Origin: Pseudomonas sp. R4-35-07
GTDB lineage: Bacteria; Pseudomonadota; Gammaproteobacteria; Pseudomonadales; Pseudomonadaceae
Direction: 5' to 3'
DNA: 64,000 bases
NCBI RefSeq assembly: GCF_003852235.1
Contig: NZ_CP027732.1
Location: forward strand, 4,464,001 to 4,528,000
The translations under genes were made by a program, and so were the position numbers. Each line of letters begins with the position of its first letter. Position 1 is the first letter of the stretch. The notes beneath the pieces are model-generated. The model saw only the letters and a list, made by a program, of their open reading frames with translations. It had not been told where the DNA came from and made no database searches. Of this stretch, positions 9,404 through 17,090 are shown piece by piece.

Positions 9404-10756
9404 TTACACCACCAACGACAGCAGCATGATGAAGATCAGTGCCACCACCGACAGAATGGTCTCCATCGCCGTCCAGGTCTTGAATGTCTCGGCCACGGTC
9501 ATGTTGAAGTACTGCTTCACCAACCAGAACCCCGCGTCGTTAACGTGCGACAGGATCAACGAGCCCGCCCCCGTCGCCAGCACCAGCAGCTCGCGGTTAA
9601 CCCCTGGGATCATGCCCACCACCGGCACCACGATGCCCGCGCCGGTAATGGTCGCCACGGTGGCCGAACCGGTTGCCACACGAATCACCGCCGCCACCAG
9701 CCACGCCAGCAGGATCGGGTTGATCTGCGCATTCACCGCCATGTGGCCGATCACGTCGCCCACGCCGCTGGTCACCAGCATCTGCTTGAAACCGCCACCG
9801 GCACCGATGATCAGGATGATCGCGGCGGTCGGCGCAAGGCTGGCGTCGAGCAGTTTGAGGATCTGCTTGGAATGGATGCCCTGGCGATGGCCGAAGGTGT
9901 ACAGCGACAGCAGCAACGCCAGCAACAGCGCGGTGATCGGGTGACCGATCATGTCCATCCAGTTGCGCACTACGTTGCCTTCGGCAAACGCGATGTCGGC
10001 GAAGGTCTTGAGCAGCATCAAAAACACCGGCAGCAGCACGGTGACCAGGGTGATGCCGAAGCTTGGCAGCGATTTGTTATCGGTCTCGCGGGCCAGTTGA
10101 TCCACCAGTTCCTGGGACGGGTTGCCCGGAATGTACTTGGCGATGAACGTACCGAAGATCGGGCCGGCGATAATGGCGGTGGGCAGTGCGACGATCAGGC
10201 CATACAGGATGGTCTTGCCGATATCCGCGCCAAACACGCCGATGGCCAGCAGCGGGCCCGGGTGCGGCGGCACCAGGCCGTGCACTGCCGAGAGGCCGGC
10301 GAGCAGCGGAATACCGATCTTGATCAGCGACACACCGGTGCGGCGCGCAACGATAAACACCAGCGGGATCAGCAGCACAAAGCCGATCTCGAAGAACAGC
10401 GGGATGCCCACCAGGAACGCGGCGAACATCATGGCCCACTGGACCTTGTCCTTGCCGAAGGCGCGGATCAACGTCTGGGCGATCTGATCGGCGCCGCCGG
10501 ATTCGGCCATCATCTTGCCGAGCATGGTACCCAGCGCGAGGATGATGCCGACAAAGCCGAGCACCCCGCCGAAACCGTCCTGGAACGCCTTGATGATCTT
10601 GTCCACGGGCATGCCCGAGGTCAGGCCGAGGAAACCGGCCGCGATGATCAGTGCAATGAACGGGTGCACCTTGAACTTGGTGATCAGAACGATCAACCCG
10701 ATGATAGTGACTACTGCGTCTAGCAGCAGGTATGACTCGTGGGACATGCCAAACAT
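9404..10756 (-). CDS. gntT: Gluconate:H+ symporter, GntP family
   Basis: 450 residues with about 12-14 hydrophobic helices; inner-membrane gluconate permease. Family hallmarks are the glycine-rich GTMLGKMMAESGGADQIAQTL, the GLVPPHPGPLLAIGVFGADIGKTI block and the NDAGFWLVKQYFNMTVAETFKTWT C-terminal block. AGGAGAG precedes the ATG at 10756. It follows gntK on the same strand, and a GntR operator lies in the 83-base gap upstream. Together with gntK it brings external gluconate into the 6-phosphogluconate pool. Its last codons are copied four times in the tandem array downstream. Confidence 0.92.
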   Translation of the reverse strand: MFGMSHESYLLLDAVVTIIGLIVLITKFKVHPFIALIIAAGFLGLTSGMPVDKIIKAFQDGFGGVLGFVGIILALGTMLGKMMAESGGADQIAQTLIRAFGKDKVQWAMMFAAFLVGIPLFFEIGFVLLIPLVFIVARRTGVSLIKIGIPLLAGLSAVHGLVPPHPGPLLAIGVFGADIGKTILYGLIVALPTAIIAGPIFGTFIAKYIPGNPSQELVDQLARETDNKSLPSFGITLVTVLLPVFLMLLKTFADIAFAEGNVVRNWMDMIGHPITALLLALLLSLYTFGHRQGIHSKQILKLLDASLAPTAAIILIIGAGGGFKQMLVTSGVGDVIGHMAVNAQINPILLAWLVAAVIRVATGSATVATITGAGIVVPVVGMIPGVNRELLVLATGAGSLILSHVNDAGFWLVKQYFNMTVAETFKTWTAMETILSVVALIFIMLLSLVV

Positions 10757-10813
10757 GGGGGGTCTCTCCTGTTTGTTGTTGTTATTAAAGCGGGTGTTGA
10801 ACTTCCTGCCGGG

Positions 10814-10827
10814 GATAGCGCTATCTT
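10814..10827 (-). promoter_or_regulatory. Probable GntR operator upstream of gntT
   Basis: Perfect 12-base palindrome GATAGCGCTATC (10814-10825). On the minus strand it reads AAGATAGCGCT, fitting the AAG-N-TAGCGCT core reported for Pseudomonas GntR. It lies between gntK and the gntT start, so gntT can be controlled on its own. Confidence 0.72.
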
Positions 10828-10839
10828 TCCGGCAAAAAA

Positions 10840-11373
10840 TTAGTGATTAGGTTCAAAGCCGTGCTTGAGCCACCAGGCGTTGGTCTGCTCGGCCAGCTCC
10901 TCGACGCTGTCTTCGCTGGCGTTGAGGGCCAGGGTCAGCGGCTCGCCCTTGGGCGATTCAAGAGTGGCGAACTGGCTGTCGATCAGGCTGGCCGGCATGA
11001 AATGGCCCGGGCGATGGGACACGCGGTCGGCGGCCACTTCACGGGTCAGCTCCAGGAACACAAAGCCCAGGCCCGGCGCGGCTTCGCGCAGGTGATCGCG
11101 GTATTTCCTTTTCAGCGCAGAACAGGTCAGCACCGGATGCTCCCCGGCCTTGAGCGAACGGCGCAGTTCATCGCAGAGGATGTCGAGCCAGCCGGCGCGG
11201 TCGTCGTCGTTGAGGGGGTGGCCGGCGCTCATCTTTTCGATGTTCGCGGCGGGGTGAAAGCTGTCGCCTTCAATGGCGGTGGCGCCGTTCAGACGGCACA
11301 GGGCCTCGCTAACGCTGGTTTTGCCACAGCCGGCAACACCCATGATGACCAGGGCAGTAACAGGTTGACTCAT
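10840..11373 (-). CDS. gntK: Gluconokinase
   Basis: 177 residues from ATG 11373 (GAGG five to six bases upstream; the in-frame GTG two codons earlier would have none). ATP-dependent phosphorylation of gluconate to 6-phosphogluconate in the cytosol. The Walker A loop is GVAGCGKT (about residues 12-19). GDSFHPAANIEKMSAGHPLNDDDRAGW and TCSALKRKYRDHLR are gluconokinase signatures, as is the SHRPGHFMPASLIDSQFATLE region. Co-directional with gntT and flanked on both sides by GntR operators. Confidence 0.93.
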   Translation of the reverse strand: MSQPVTALVIMGVAGCGKTSVSEALCRLNGATAIEGDSFHPAANIEKMSAGHPLNDDDRAGWLDILCDELRRSLKAGEHPVLTCSALKRKYRDHLREAAPGLGFVFLELTREVAADRVSHRPGHFMPASLIDSQFATLESPKGEPLTLALNASEDSVEELAEQTNAWWLKHGFEPNH

Positions 11374-11390
11374 AAACACCTCAGGACGCA

Positions 11391-11404
11391 GATAGCGCTA
11401 CCTT
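11391..11404 (-). promoter_or_regulatory. Probable GntR operator upstream of gntK
   Basis: GATAGCGCTACCTT; on the minus strand AAGGTAGCGCTATC, matching AAG-N-TAGCGCT. It lies 18 bases upstream of the gntK start codon. Confidence 0.7.
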
Positions 11405-11542
11405 TGCACGCTGTAAGGCTAGTGCAAAAACAGGCTTTTCCCGCGCCGTCTTGTCTTTTTTTATGGAGTGACGCGTGCATCCGCTCCAATCATTTGAACG
11501 GGATCAGGCAACCCAACGTTCAAGCATTTGCAGCCGTTTGGA

Positions 11543-11556
11543 GACAGCGCTACCTT
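11543..11556 (-). promoter_or_regulatory. Probable GntR operator in the gntR/gntK intergenic region
   Basis: GACAGCGCTACCTT; on the minus strand AAGGTAGCGCTGTC, again AAG-N-TAGCGCT. It ends 33 bases before the gntR ATG, the expected place for autorepression. Confidence 0.68.
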
Positions 11557-11588
11557 AGTGCCTCGATTTTTGTTTGGCAAGCCGCCTG

Positions 11589-12617
11589 ATGACCTCCAAG
11601 AACGATAAAAATACCCGTACCACCGGTCGCCCCACATTGAATGAAGTTGCCCGTCTGGCCGGCGTCAGCCCGATCACCGCCTCCCGCGCCCTGCGCGGTA
11701 TCAGCACCGTCGCCGCCGAACTGGTGGAAAAAGTCCAGCAAGCCGCCGCCGAACTCAACTACGTGGTCAACCCCGCTGCCCGTGCGCTGGCGTCGGCCCA
11801 GAGCCATTCGGTAGTGGTGCTGGTGCCGTCCTTGTCCAACCTGCTGTTTATCGAAACATTGGAAGCCATTCACCAGGTGCTGCGGCCCAAGGGTTTTGAA
11901 GTACTGATCGGTAACTTCCACTATTCGCGTGACGAAGAAGAAAACCTGCTGCGCAACTACATGGCCTACCAGCCTCGAGGTCTGCTGCTGACCGGCTTCG
12001 ACCGCACCGAAAGCGCGCGACGGATGGTCGAGGCCAGCAACGTGCCCTGCGTATATATGATGGACCTGGACCCGAATGCCGGCGTGAACTGCGTAGGCTT
12101 CTCGCAGTTGGCCGCCGGGGAAACGGCAGCGGCGCATCTGCTCTCCCGTGGGTACAAACGCTTGGCTTACATCGGCGCGCAACTGGATCAACGCACGTTG
12201 CTGCGTGGCGAAGGTTTCCGCCGAGCACTGCAAAACGCCGGCCTGTACGACCCGGCGCTGGAATTGCTGACCCCGCGCCCTTCGTCGGTCGGCCTGGGTG
12301 GCGAACTGTTTTTACAGCTGCTGGCGGCTCATCCCGATGTGGATGCGATCTTCTTCGGCAACGACGACCTGGCCCAAGGTGCACTGTTGGAAGCCATGCG
12401 CCATGGCATCAACGTGCCGCAACGCGTCGCGGTGCTGGGTTTTAACGACCTGCCCGCATCCTCCTTCATGGTGCCGCGCCTGAGCAGCATCAGCACGCCC
12501 CGCGAAGCCATCGGCCGGCGTGCGGCGGAGCACTTGCTGATGATCATGGCGGGTAACAAGATCGCCAAGCCGGTGGTGGATATGGGGTTTGAGTTGCAGG
12601 TGCGGGAGAGTACGTGA
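11589..12617 (+). CDS. gntR: Gluconate-responsive LacI-family repressor GntR
   Basis: 342 residues from ATG 11589 (an in-frame TTG five codons upstream is the alternative). The LacI HTH is at about residues 14-36 (TLNEVARLAGVSPITASRAL) followed by the hinge helix AARALASAQS, then a sugar-binding domain (VVVLVPSLSNLLFIETLEAI onwards). Divergent from gntK-gntT. Three near-identical palindromes of the Pseudomonas GntR type lie upstream of gntR, gntK and gntT. By family knowledge it represses these genes until gluconate or 6-phosphogluconate binds. Confidence 0.9.
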   Translation: MTSKNDKNTRTTGRPTLNEVARLAGVSPITASRALRGISTVAAELVEKVQQAAAELNYVVNPAARALASAQSHSVVVLVPSLSNLLFIETLEAIHQVLRPKGFEVLIGNFHYSRDEEENLLRNYMAYQPRGLLLTGFDRTESARRMVEASNVPCVYMMDLDPNAGVNCVGFSQLAAGETAAAHLLSRGYKRLAYIGAQLDQRTLLRGEGFRRALQNAGLYDPALELLTPRPSSVGLGGELFLQLLAAHPDVDAIFFGNDDLAQGALLEAMRHGINVPQRVAVLGFNDLPASSFMVPRLSSISTPREAIGRRAAEHLLMIMAGNKIAKPVVDMGFELQVREST

Positions 12618-12627
12618 AGGCTCGCGC

Positions 12628-13773
12628 TTAGTCGGACGGAGGGAGCCTGTAGCCGCCGCCCTCTGCGCCTTCGTGCAACGCTGCCTGGATACGCTCGTAT
12701 AGCGCGTTGGCCTCCCGCGAACCGATGGATCGCGAGCAATCGCGTAACACGATACGAAGCAGGATGTTCTCTTGCCCAGGCAACAACCCCAGGCGAGCGA
12801 TTGCTTGCGCTGGCAACTCATCTCGAGACCAGCGCCCCTTGATCTGCATTTCTTCCACCCACGCTGCGTCCTCACCTGCGGCGAGCAGCATCTTCTCAGT
12901 GATAACTTCTTCGCTTTGCCCCGGCGTCACCGCAAGAGAAATGTCTCGGGTAATCGAAGGCAATCGAGAAATCGGCTGCCACGGCTTCAAGTCGAACATT
13001 TGCGCCCTGACGCGGGGATGGGTATCACGCAGGAGTCGAATATCCGGAATGCCCTTGCGCAGCATGGTCAAACGATCCAGGCCCATCCCCAAAGCCAAGC
13101 CGCCGTGGTGGTGCGGATCGATATTCAAGCGTTCAAGTAACGACCGGGCGATGCACCCGCACTCCAACACCTCGATCGGTTCTCCATCAAGGATCAAGTT
13201 CACCTCGATACCACCTTCGGTGTAATGGTGGGGGCTGTCCGAGAACACCCATTCCATGGCGGGCACCGCAATGTCCAGGATGTCTCCCACCAGGCGCAGT
13301 AGCTGGTCCCGCTCAGCAAGCTGCGGCTCGCCCAATACCCACAGGTCCATTTGATGCGGTTCCGCGCAATGCCAGCGATCACGGCTATCACGTCGAAATG
13401 TCATGCCGGGCGCCGCCAACAGCCTCATCTGCCCAGGCTGGCGGTTTTCACTGGCCCGCTGTAACGCTGCCGGAATCAAACTGGTGGTTTGAGTACGCAG
13501 CAGGCTGATGTCATCAACCCACCGGGTGTGGGCACTGCCCAGGGTAATTTCGCGGGTGTCGTAGCCGAGCAGGCCGTAGTTATCGTGGGCCGAAACCACA
13601 CGCGGCCCTTCCAGCCACTGAGGGTCAGGCCAATGACGTGAGGTCAGGCCTTGGAGAATTTGATCAAGCAATAGTCGCACTGCGTGCGGCTCGAGGTTGA
13701 GGTCGGTTAGATCCTCTAATGTCAGGGCTCGTTTCAGTTCGGCGGCACTTATAACTTTTCTGCTTGGATACAT
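12628..13773 (-). CDS. Stand-alone PheRS-like class II synthetase with FDX-ACB domain
   Basis: 381 residues from ATG 13773, which has AGGAG 8 bases upstream. It is not the normal two-subunit PheRS. A PheS-type catalytic core (about residues 60-262) is joined to the anticodon-binding FDX-ACB domain usually found at the end of PheT (about 268-368), the plan of the monomeric mitochondrial enzyme. Motifs look intact: LLRTQTTSLIP (91-101), motif 2 TFRRDS (125-130) with HQMDLWV (140-146), TEGGIEVN, and motif 3 GMGLDRLTML (229-238). The N-terminal coiled coil of PheS is missing. It is divergent from a 30-residue peptide gene. It may be a resistant PheRS copy, an amino-acid-activating biosynthetic enzyme or a spare synthetase; sequence alone cannot decide. 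Confidence 0.83.
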   Translation of the reverse strand: MYPSRKVISAAELKRALTLEDLTDLNLEPHAVRLLLDQILQGLTSRHWPDPQWLEGPRVVSAHDNYGLLGYDTREITLGSAHTRWVDDISLLRTQTTSLIPAALQRASENRQPGQMRLLAAPGMTFRRDSRDRWHCAEPHQMDLWVLGEPQLAERDQLLRLVGDILDIAVPAMEWVFSDSPHHYTEGGIEVNLILDGEPIEVLECGCIARSLLERLNIDPHHHGGLALGMGLDRLTMLRKGIPDIRLLRDTHPRVRAQMFDLKPWQPISRLPSITRDISLAVTPGQSEEVITEKMLLAAGEDAAWVEEMQIKGRWSRDELPAQAIARLGLLPGQENILLRIVLRDCSRSIGSREANALYERIQAALHEGAEGGGYRLPPSD

Positions 13774-13995
13774 ATCTGCATCTCCTGCACCGTAAAAGCC
13801 AGAAGTACAAAAACTACGCCTTGAAACTTTACGAGCGCAACAGCCAGACACGAGAAACTATATTTTCAGATGCTACGTACAGACGTTACTTACAGACTTC
13901 GTAAAAAATCATAAAGACCTCTGACTTAAAATAAATACATATAAAAACCATCATTCAATACTTTCAATCTGCCCCCTTTGGAGAGCTAATGTTTT

Positions 13996-14014
13996 CACCC
14001 CGCCCAACGGGGTG
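13996..14014 (+). other. Hairpin upstream of the 30-residue peptide gene
   Basis: CACCCCG and CGGGGTG form a perfect 7-bp stem with a five-base loop, 38 bases before the peptide's ATG. No T-run follows, so it is not a terminator. It may be a leader or protein-binding hairpin. The rest of the 13774-14052 gap is AT-rich and should hold the two divergent promoters. Confidence 0.5.
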
Positions 14015-14052
14015 CTTACAAACAGAACCGGATCAATAAGATAGGAGGCAAA

Positions 14053-14145
14053 ATGAAAACCTTAGATCAATCGAACGAACAACAGCTCAATCGAAAAACG
14101 CCTGATTCAGAAGCGTTTACCTGGCCACCGCTGTCGTGGCCTTAA
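14053..14145 (+). CDS. 30-residue peptide with C-terminal WPPLSWP (candidate modified-peptide precursor)
   Basis: ATG 14053 is preceded by a consensus ribosome site (AGGAGGCAAA). The product is 30 residues: a polar Gln/Asn/Glu-rich N-terminal half and a hydrophobic C-terminus FTWPPLSWP. It has no membrane segment and no secretion signal. The next gene on the strand, 60 bases on, is an M29-aminopeptidase-like protein; a PheRS-like gene is divergent. The second M29-like gene of the window (62444) is also preceded by a small peptide, one ending MWPF. Leader plus aromatic/proline core with a strong ribosome site suggests a RiPP precursor. It has one Phe only, so it is not a phenylalanine attenuator leader. 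Function is inferred. Confidence 0.62.
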   Translation: MKTLDQSNEQQLNRKTPDSEAFTWPPLSWP

Positions 14146-14158
14146 TTGAAGCACTGAA

Positions 14159-14185
14159 GCGCCAAGGCTTAGGCTTTGGCGCCTT
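14159..14185 (+). other. Hairpin between peptide gene and M29-like gene
   Basis: GCGCCAAGGC and GCCTTTGGCGC pair as a stem of about 10 bp with one bulge. It has no T-run. Such hairpins between a precursor gene and the next gene often lower expression of the downstream enzyme or protect the upstream message. The other peptide cassette has a hairpin in the same place (62387-62412). Confidence 0.5.
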
Positions 14186-14205
14186 CGCAAGTAGGAGCCC
14201 ACCCT

Positions 14206-15123
14206 ATGATAGCGCCCAAAACCACAGTGCTGGACAAGGGAAACCTTGTGATCACTTCCGACTCACCCCAGTTTCTTGAGTACTGTAGTCTTCAGCACTT
14301 TACGACAAAAAATATTATGCAAGCTCAGTCACTGGATCAAAATAGCCTGGTGTTTTCGTTTAGTGACTGCGCTGCAAAAAAGACATTTGACCTAGCTAGG
14401 CTCACCGATAAAAAACGCTGTGTATTTTTCCCTATACATGTTTTTGAAAACACAATCAACAATGCACTATATAGCTTAGAGTGCTTTCTAAAAAGCGACA
14501 TTACACAAGCGCTCAAGGAGCAGCAAAAAGCCTTAGAACTGATTAACTGTAAGTCCCCCCTTGCCCTGACAGGACCTTCAACCCAATCGACTGTAAACGT
14601 TTTATCCAGCGCGGTGCCCTATGCAATGCTTGACGGAGATTTAAAGGATAACTTCGTTCACTCAGCCGCCGAGTTTTTCGAAGTCCACCTTGCTCATATG
14701 CAGCCCCAAACGGCTTGCCCTTTCACTGTCAATGGAGAGTTCCGAGTGAGTGGAATTCTAACCGTTCTGAGAAAAGCGCAAAGCGCGCCTCCTGACATCA
14801 CAAACTCACTCACTACACTGATTGGTGAAGTTGCTTCAAAACAGGCCAGCCTGAAGGTCGAAGGCAATAAGGTCAGGTCATTCACGGTAGACAACCGAGA
14901 TTATGCCGACCTGATTAAACGCGCGGCGGGAAAAAGAGGAGCACACCTCACCGAGTTCGCCATAGGCGTAAATCAGGCGATTACACCCATTATAGATTTC
15001 AGCATTAACTCTCAGATGAACGAGGGCGTCAGTGGCGTTCATGTGGCTATTGGCGATGGTACTAATGGCTATCACATTGATTTTCTATGCCCGGATGTCG
15101 TTGTTCTTAAGGCGGTCACATGA
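14206..15123 (+). CDS. M29-aminopeptidase-like protein, peptide cassette 1
   Basis: 305 residues from ATG 14206 (AGGAG 8 bases upstream). The N-terminal half has no family I recognise. The C-terminal half carries the metal-ligand pattern of family M29 (thermophilic leucyl aminopeptidase): Glu156 (SAAEFFE), Glu250 (HLTEFAIGVN), His279 (SGVHVAIGDG) and His290/Asp292 (GYHIDF). The same pattern and spacing recur in the 319-residue protein at 62444, so the two are relatives. It could process, cyclise or bind the upstream peptide. Base composition is poorer in GC than its neighbours, a sign of transfer. Family call is by motif, not alignment; function is unknown. Confidence 0.6.
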   Translation: MIAPKTTVLDKGNLVITSDSPQFLEYCSLQHFTTKNIMQAQSLDQNSLVFSFSDCAAKKTFDLARLTDKKRCVFFPIHVFENTINNALYSLECFLKSDITQALKEQQKALELINCKSPLALTGPSTQSTVNVLSSAVPYAMLDGDLKDNFVHSAAEFFEVHLAHMQPQTACPFTVNGEFRVSGILTVLRKAQSAPPDITNSLTTLIGEVASKQASLKVEGNKVRSFTVDNRDYADLIKRAAGKRGAHLTEFAIGVNQAITPIIDFSINSQMNEGVSGVHVAIGDGTNGYHIDFLCPDVVVLKAVT

Positions 15124-15321
15124 TCTGTGCCAAGCAGGGCGTAGGAACGATCACGCGCACGTAGGATGCCTGTAGGAAGCGGCTGACATCACGCCAAGTG
15201 CCTTGCTCCATTACCTACGGTTACGTCAGAATCCGCCGGCTTGTGTGACGGGGTGGCGGTCTTTAAGGTTTGCCGGTCGCTGAATTCCTCGGTGATCGGG
15301 TTTAGTAGCCCATTTTTGGAC

Positions 15322-15336
15322 CTCCTAAACCAGGAG
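15322..15336 (+). promoter_or_regulatory. Hairpin that pairs with the ribosome site of the DUF6124-type gene
   Basis: CTCCT (15322-15326) and AGGAG (15332-15336) form a perfect 5-bp stem around AAACC. The 3' arm is the Shine-Dalgarno of the start at 15344. It could limit translation. Confidence 0.4.
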
Positions 15337-15343
15337 CATTGCA

Positions 15344-15582
15344 ATGTTCAAAGAAATCGACACGCCGCCAAACACCCTCTTCACCGTCTTCCCCGATATT
15401 TCTACCGAAACCCTGCTGATCAACAGCTACGAAACCGTGTGCTCCGTCAGCACCTTGCTGCTTGACCTGTCCAATGACCTCACGGCAAGCAACGCGACGT
15501 AGCCCTGGCCATCCACCAATTGAGCGAGCTGAGCGTCTTGCTGGTGGGCAAGGCCATGGACCAGCACACACCGTTGGCTTAA
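15344..15582 (+). pseudogene. DUF6124-type small protein gene with a one-base frameshift
   Basis: The first frame reads MFKEIDTPPNTLFTVFPDIS onwards and stops after 52 codons. Moving by one frame near 15484 restores a typical continuation, KQRDVALAIHQLSELSVLLV followed by GKAMDQHTPLA and TAA at 15580. A missing base in ACGGCAAG (expected ACGGGCAAG) would explain it. The intact protein would be about 79 residues, a small Pseudomonas family of unknown role (DUF6124/DUF3077-like, by wording of the N-terminus). Either a true pseudogene or a sequencing error. A ribosome site AGGAG precedes the ATG. Confidence 0.7.
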
Positions 15583-15748
15583 CTGTGAAGGGGGGCAAAT
15601 TTTTCTCTCTGTACGCTCTTCGAAAAAGCGACCCGAACGCCTCCCCCTACCTGTCAACCTTGACAGTAGGCAAGTGTTTGACGATGTCCTATAAGTGAGT
15701 TGTTGGCTGCATTGTGCTCCACAAACCGCTACTAAAAAGGACTTCGTC

Positions 15749-16177
15749 ATGCACACATTAAAAACACAGAAAAGGTCACTTTCCCAAGGCGTAGTGAGTT
15801 GCAACGTCTCACTTATAGCTGCTCCATTCACGTCAGATAGCGTAGATTTTTTCGACTCAACCGCGACCCACTATGGCGTCACGGCATTTGATAGAAAAGC
15901 AGGTGAGCGCATGTTTTTTATCTCGCTGAAAAAAACCATTGCGCCAGGCACTTATGAGTTTAAACCCGAGTCAGACGTGTACGGTTATTACTACCACGAA
16001 CATGAACGTTTTGGATGGATTTACTATCCCGAGAAAGGGGAATTTTTACTGAAGAGCGTTGATTTTGAAAAGCTTGAGATAGACGCAACGTTCGCATTCA
16101 CGTCAACGACGACACCCGACCAACAACCCGTGACGTTCGAGAACGGCGTCTTCACACTGACCGGACCGGGTGCCTGA
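15749..16177 (+). CDS. Hypothetical protein, AT-rich island
   Basis: 142 residues from ATG 15749; the frame is open further up but only this ATG follows an AAAGGA-like site. No family recognised. It is rich in aromatic residues (DVYGYYYHEHERFGWIYYP, about residues 76-94) and beta-prone, with no signal peptide or membrane helix. Codon use and base content match the M29-like gene of the same island rather than the flanking core genes. It might be a carbohydrate- or lipid-binding beta-sandwich protein, but nothing shows this directly. Confidence 0.6.
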   Translation: MHTLKTQKRSLSQGVVSCNVSLIAAPFTSDSVDFFDSTATHYGVTAFDRKAGERMFFISLKKTIAPGTYEFKPESDVYGYYYHEHERFGWIYYPEKGEFLLKSVDFEKLEIDATFAFTSTTTPDQQPVTFENGVFTLTGPGA

Positions 16178-16441
16178 GATAATGTTGTTTAATTCCTTCG
16201 GTTTCATGCGACAAGGGCGGGCAGTGAGTAAGAGCACTGCTATTCATGACTACATTGACTGCACGATATCTGAATTATAAATGCAACAAATGGCCCATCC
16301 CCGCTGAACCTCTTCCCATGTTAAGGCGACATTGCCGTAAACGGGCAATTGCTCGCCTTTTCTCGCTGACGGCACTACCTCGCTATCGTCACCAAACGTC
16401 TGTTAAATTGCCTCTGCCATTCACGAGCGCAGGGAAGCACC

Positions 16442-17077
16442 ATGGGACATTCACTGAAAATCTTGGGCCGCGCCTCCTCCATTAACGTACGAAAAGTACT
16501 GTGGACCTGCCAGGAACTGGGTATCGACTACGTGCGTGAAGACTGGGGCATCGGCTTCAAGCCCACCCAATCCCCCGAATTTCTCGCCTTGAACCCCAAT
16601 GCCCAGGTGCCGGTGCTGATCGACGACCATGGCGTGCTGTGGGAGTCCAACACCATCTGCCGCTACCTGGTCGGCCTCTATCAACGCACTGACCTGCTGC
16701 CCGTCGAGCCCGCGCCACGGGCCCGCGTCGAACAATGGATCGACTGGCAAGCGGTCGAACTCAACCGTGCCTGGGGCGATGCGTTCACCGCGCTGGTGCG
16801 TAACAATCCCGACGGCCTGGACGCAACACAGATTGCCGCCGCAGTGCAACGCTGGAACAGCGTGATGGGCATTCTGGAACAACAGTTGGCCAAGACTGGC
16901 GCTTACGTAGCGGGCGATGAATTCACCCTCGCCGATATCCTGATCGGCCTCTCGGTACACCGCTGGCAGGTGACGCCCATGGAGCGTCCGCCCTACCCCG
17001 CCATCGCGGCGTATTATCAACGACTCGGCGGGCAGCATGCAGGCTTCAAGACCTTCGCGCTCGACGGCCATAATTAA
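16442..17077 (+). CDS. Glutathione S-transferase family protein
   Basis: 211 residues, the full GST size. An N-terminal thioredoxin-like domain (residues 1-80, with SSINVRKVLWTCQELGIDY and the cis-Pro motif AQVPVLIDD plus the glutathione-contacting ESNTICRYL) is followed by the all-helical C-terminal domain (FTLADILIGLSVHRW). A serine in the GRASSIN segment is the probable catalytic residue, as in theta/beta-like bacterial GSTs. It conjugates or reduces small electrophiles; the substrate is unknown. Co-directional with the next two genes but 13 bases apart, so they may form an operon. Confidence 0.88.
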   Translation: MGHSLKILGRASSINVRKVLWTCQELGIDYVREDWGIGFKPTQSPEFLALNPNAQVPVLIDDHGVLWESNTICRYLVGLYQRTDLLPVEPAPRARVEQWIDWQAVELNRAWGDAFTALVRNNPDGLDATQIAAAVQRWNSVMGILEQQLAKTGAYVAGDEFTLADILIGLSVHRWQVTPMERPPYPAIAAYYQRLGGQHAGFKTFALDGHN

Positions 17078-17090
17078 ACAAGGACACACC

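Noticed and set aside
9386..10723. 445-codon plus-strand frame
   Set aside because: Shadow of gntT with long His/Gln/Asp runs.
13996..14014. Hairpin as a transcription terminator
   Set aside because: No T-run follows on either strand.
14053..14145. The 30-residue peptide as a Phe attenuation leader for the PheRS-like gene
   Set aside because: It is on the opposite strand and has a single Phe codon.
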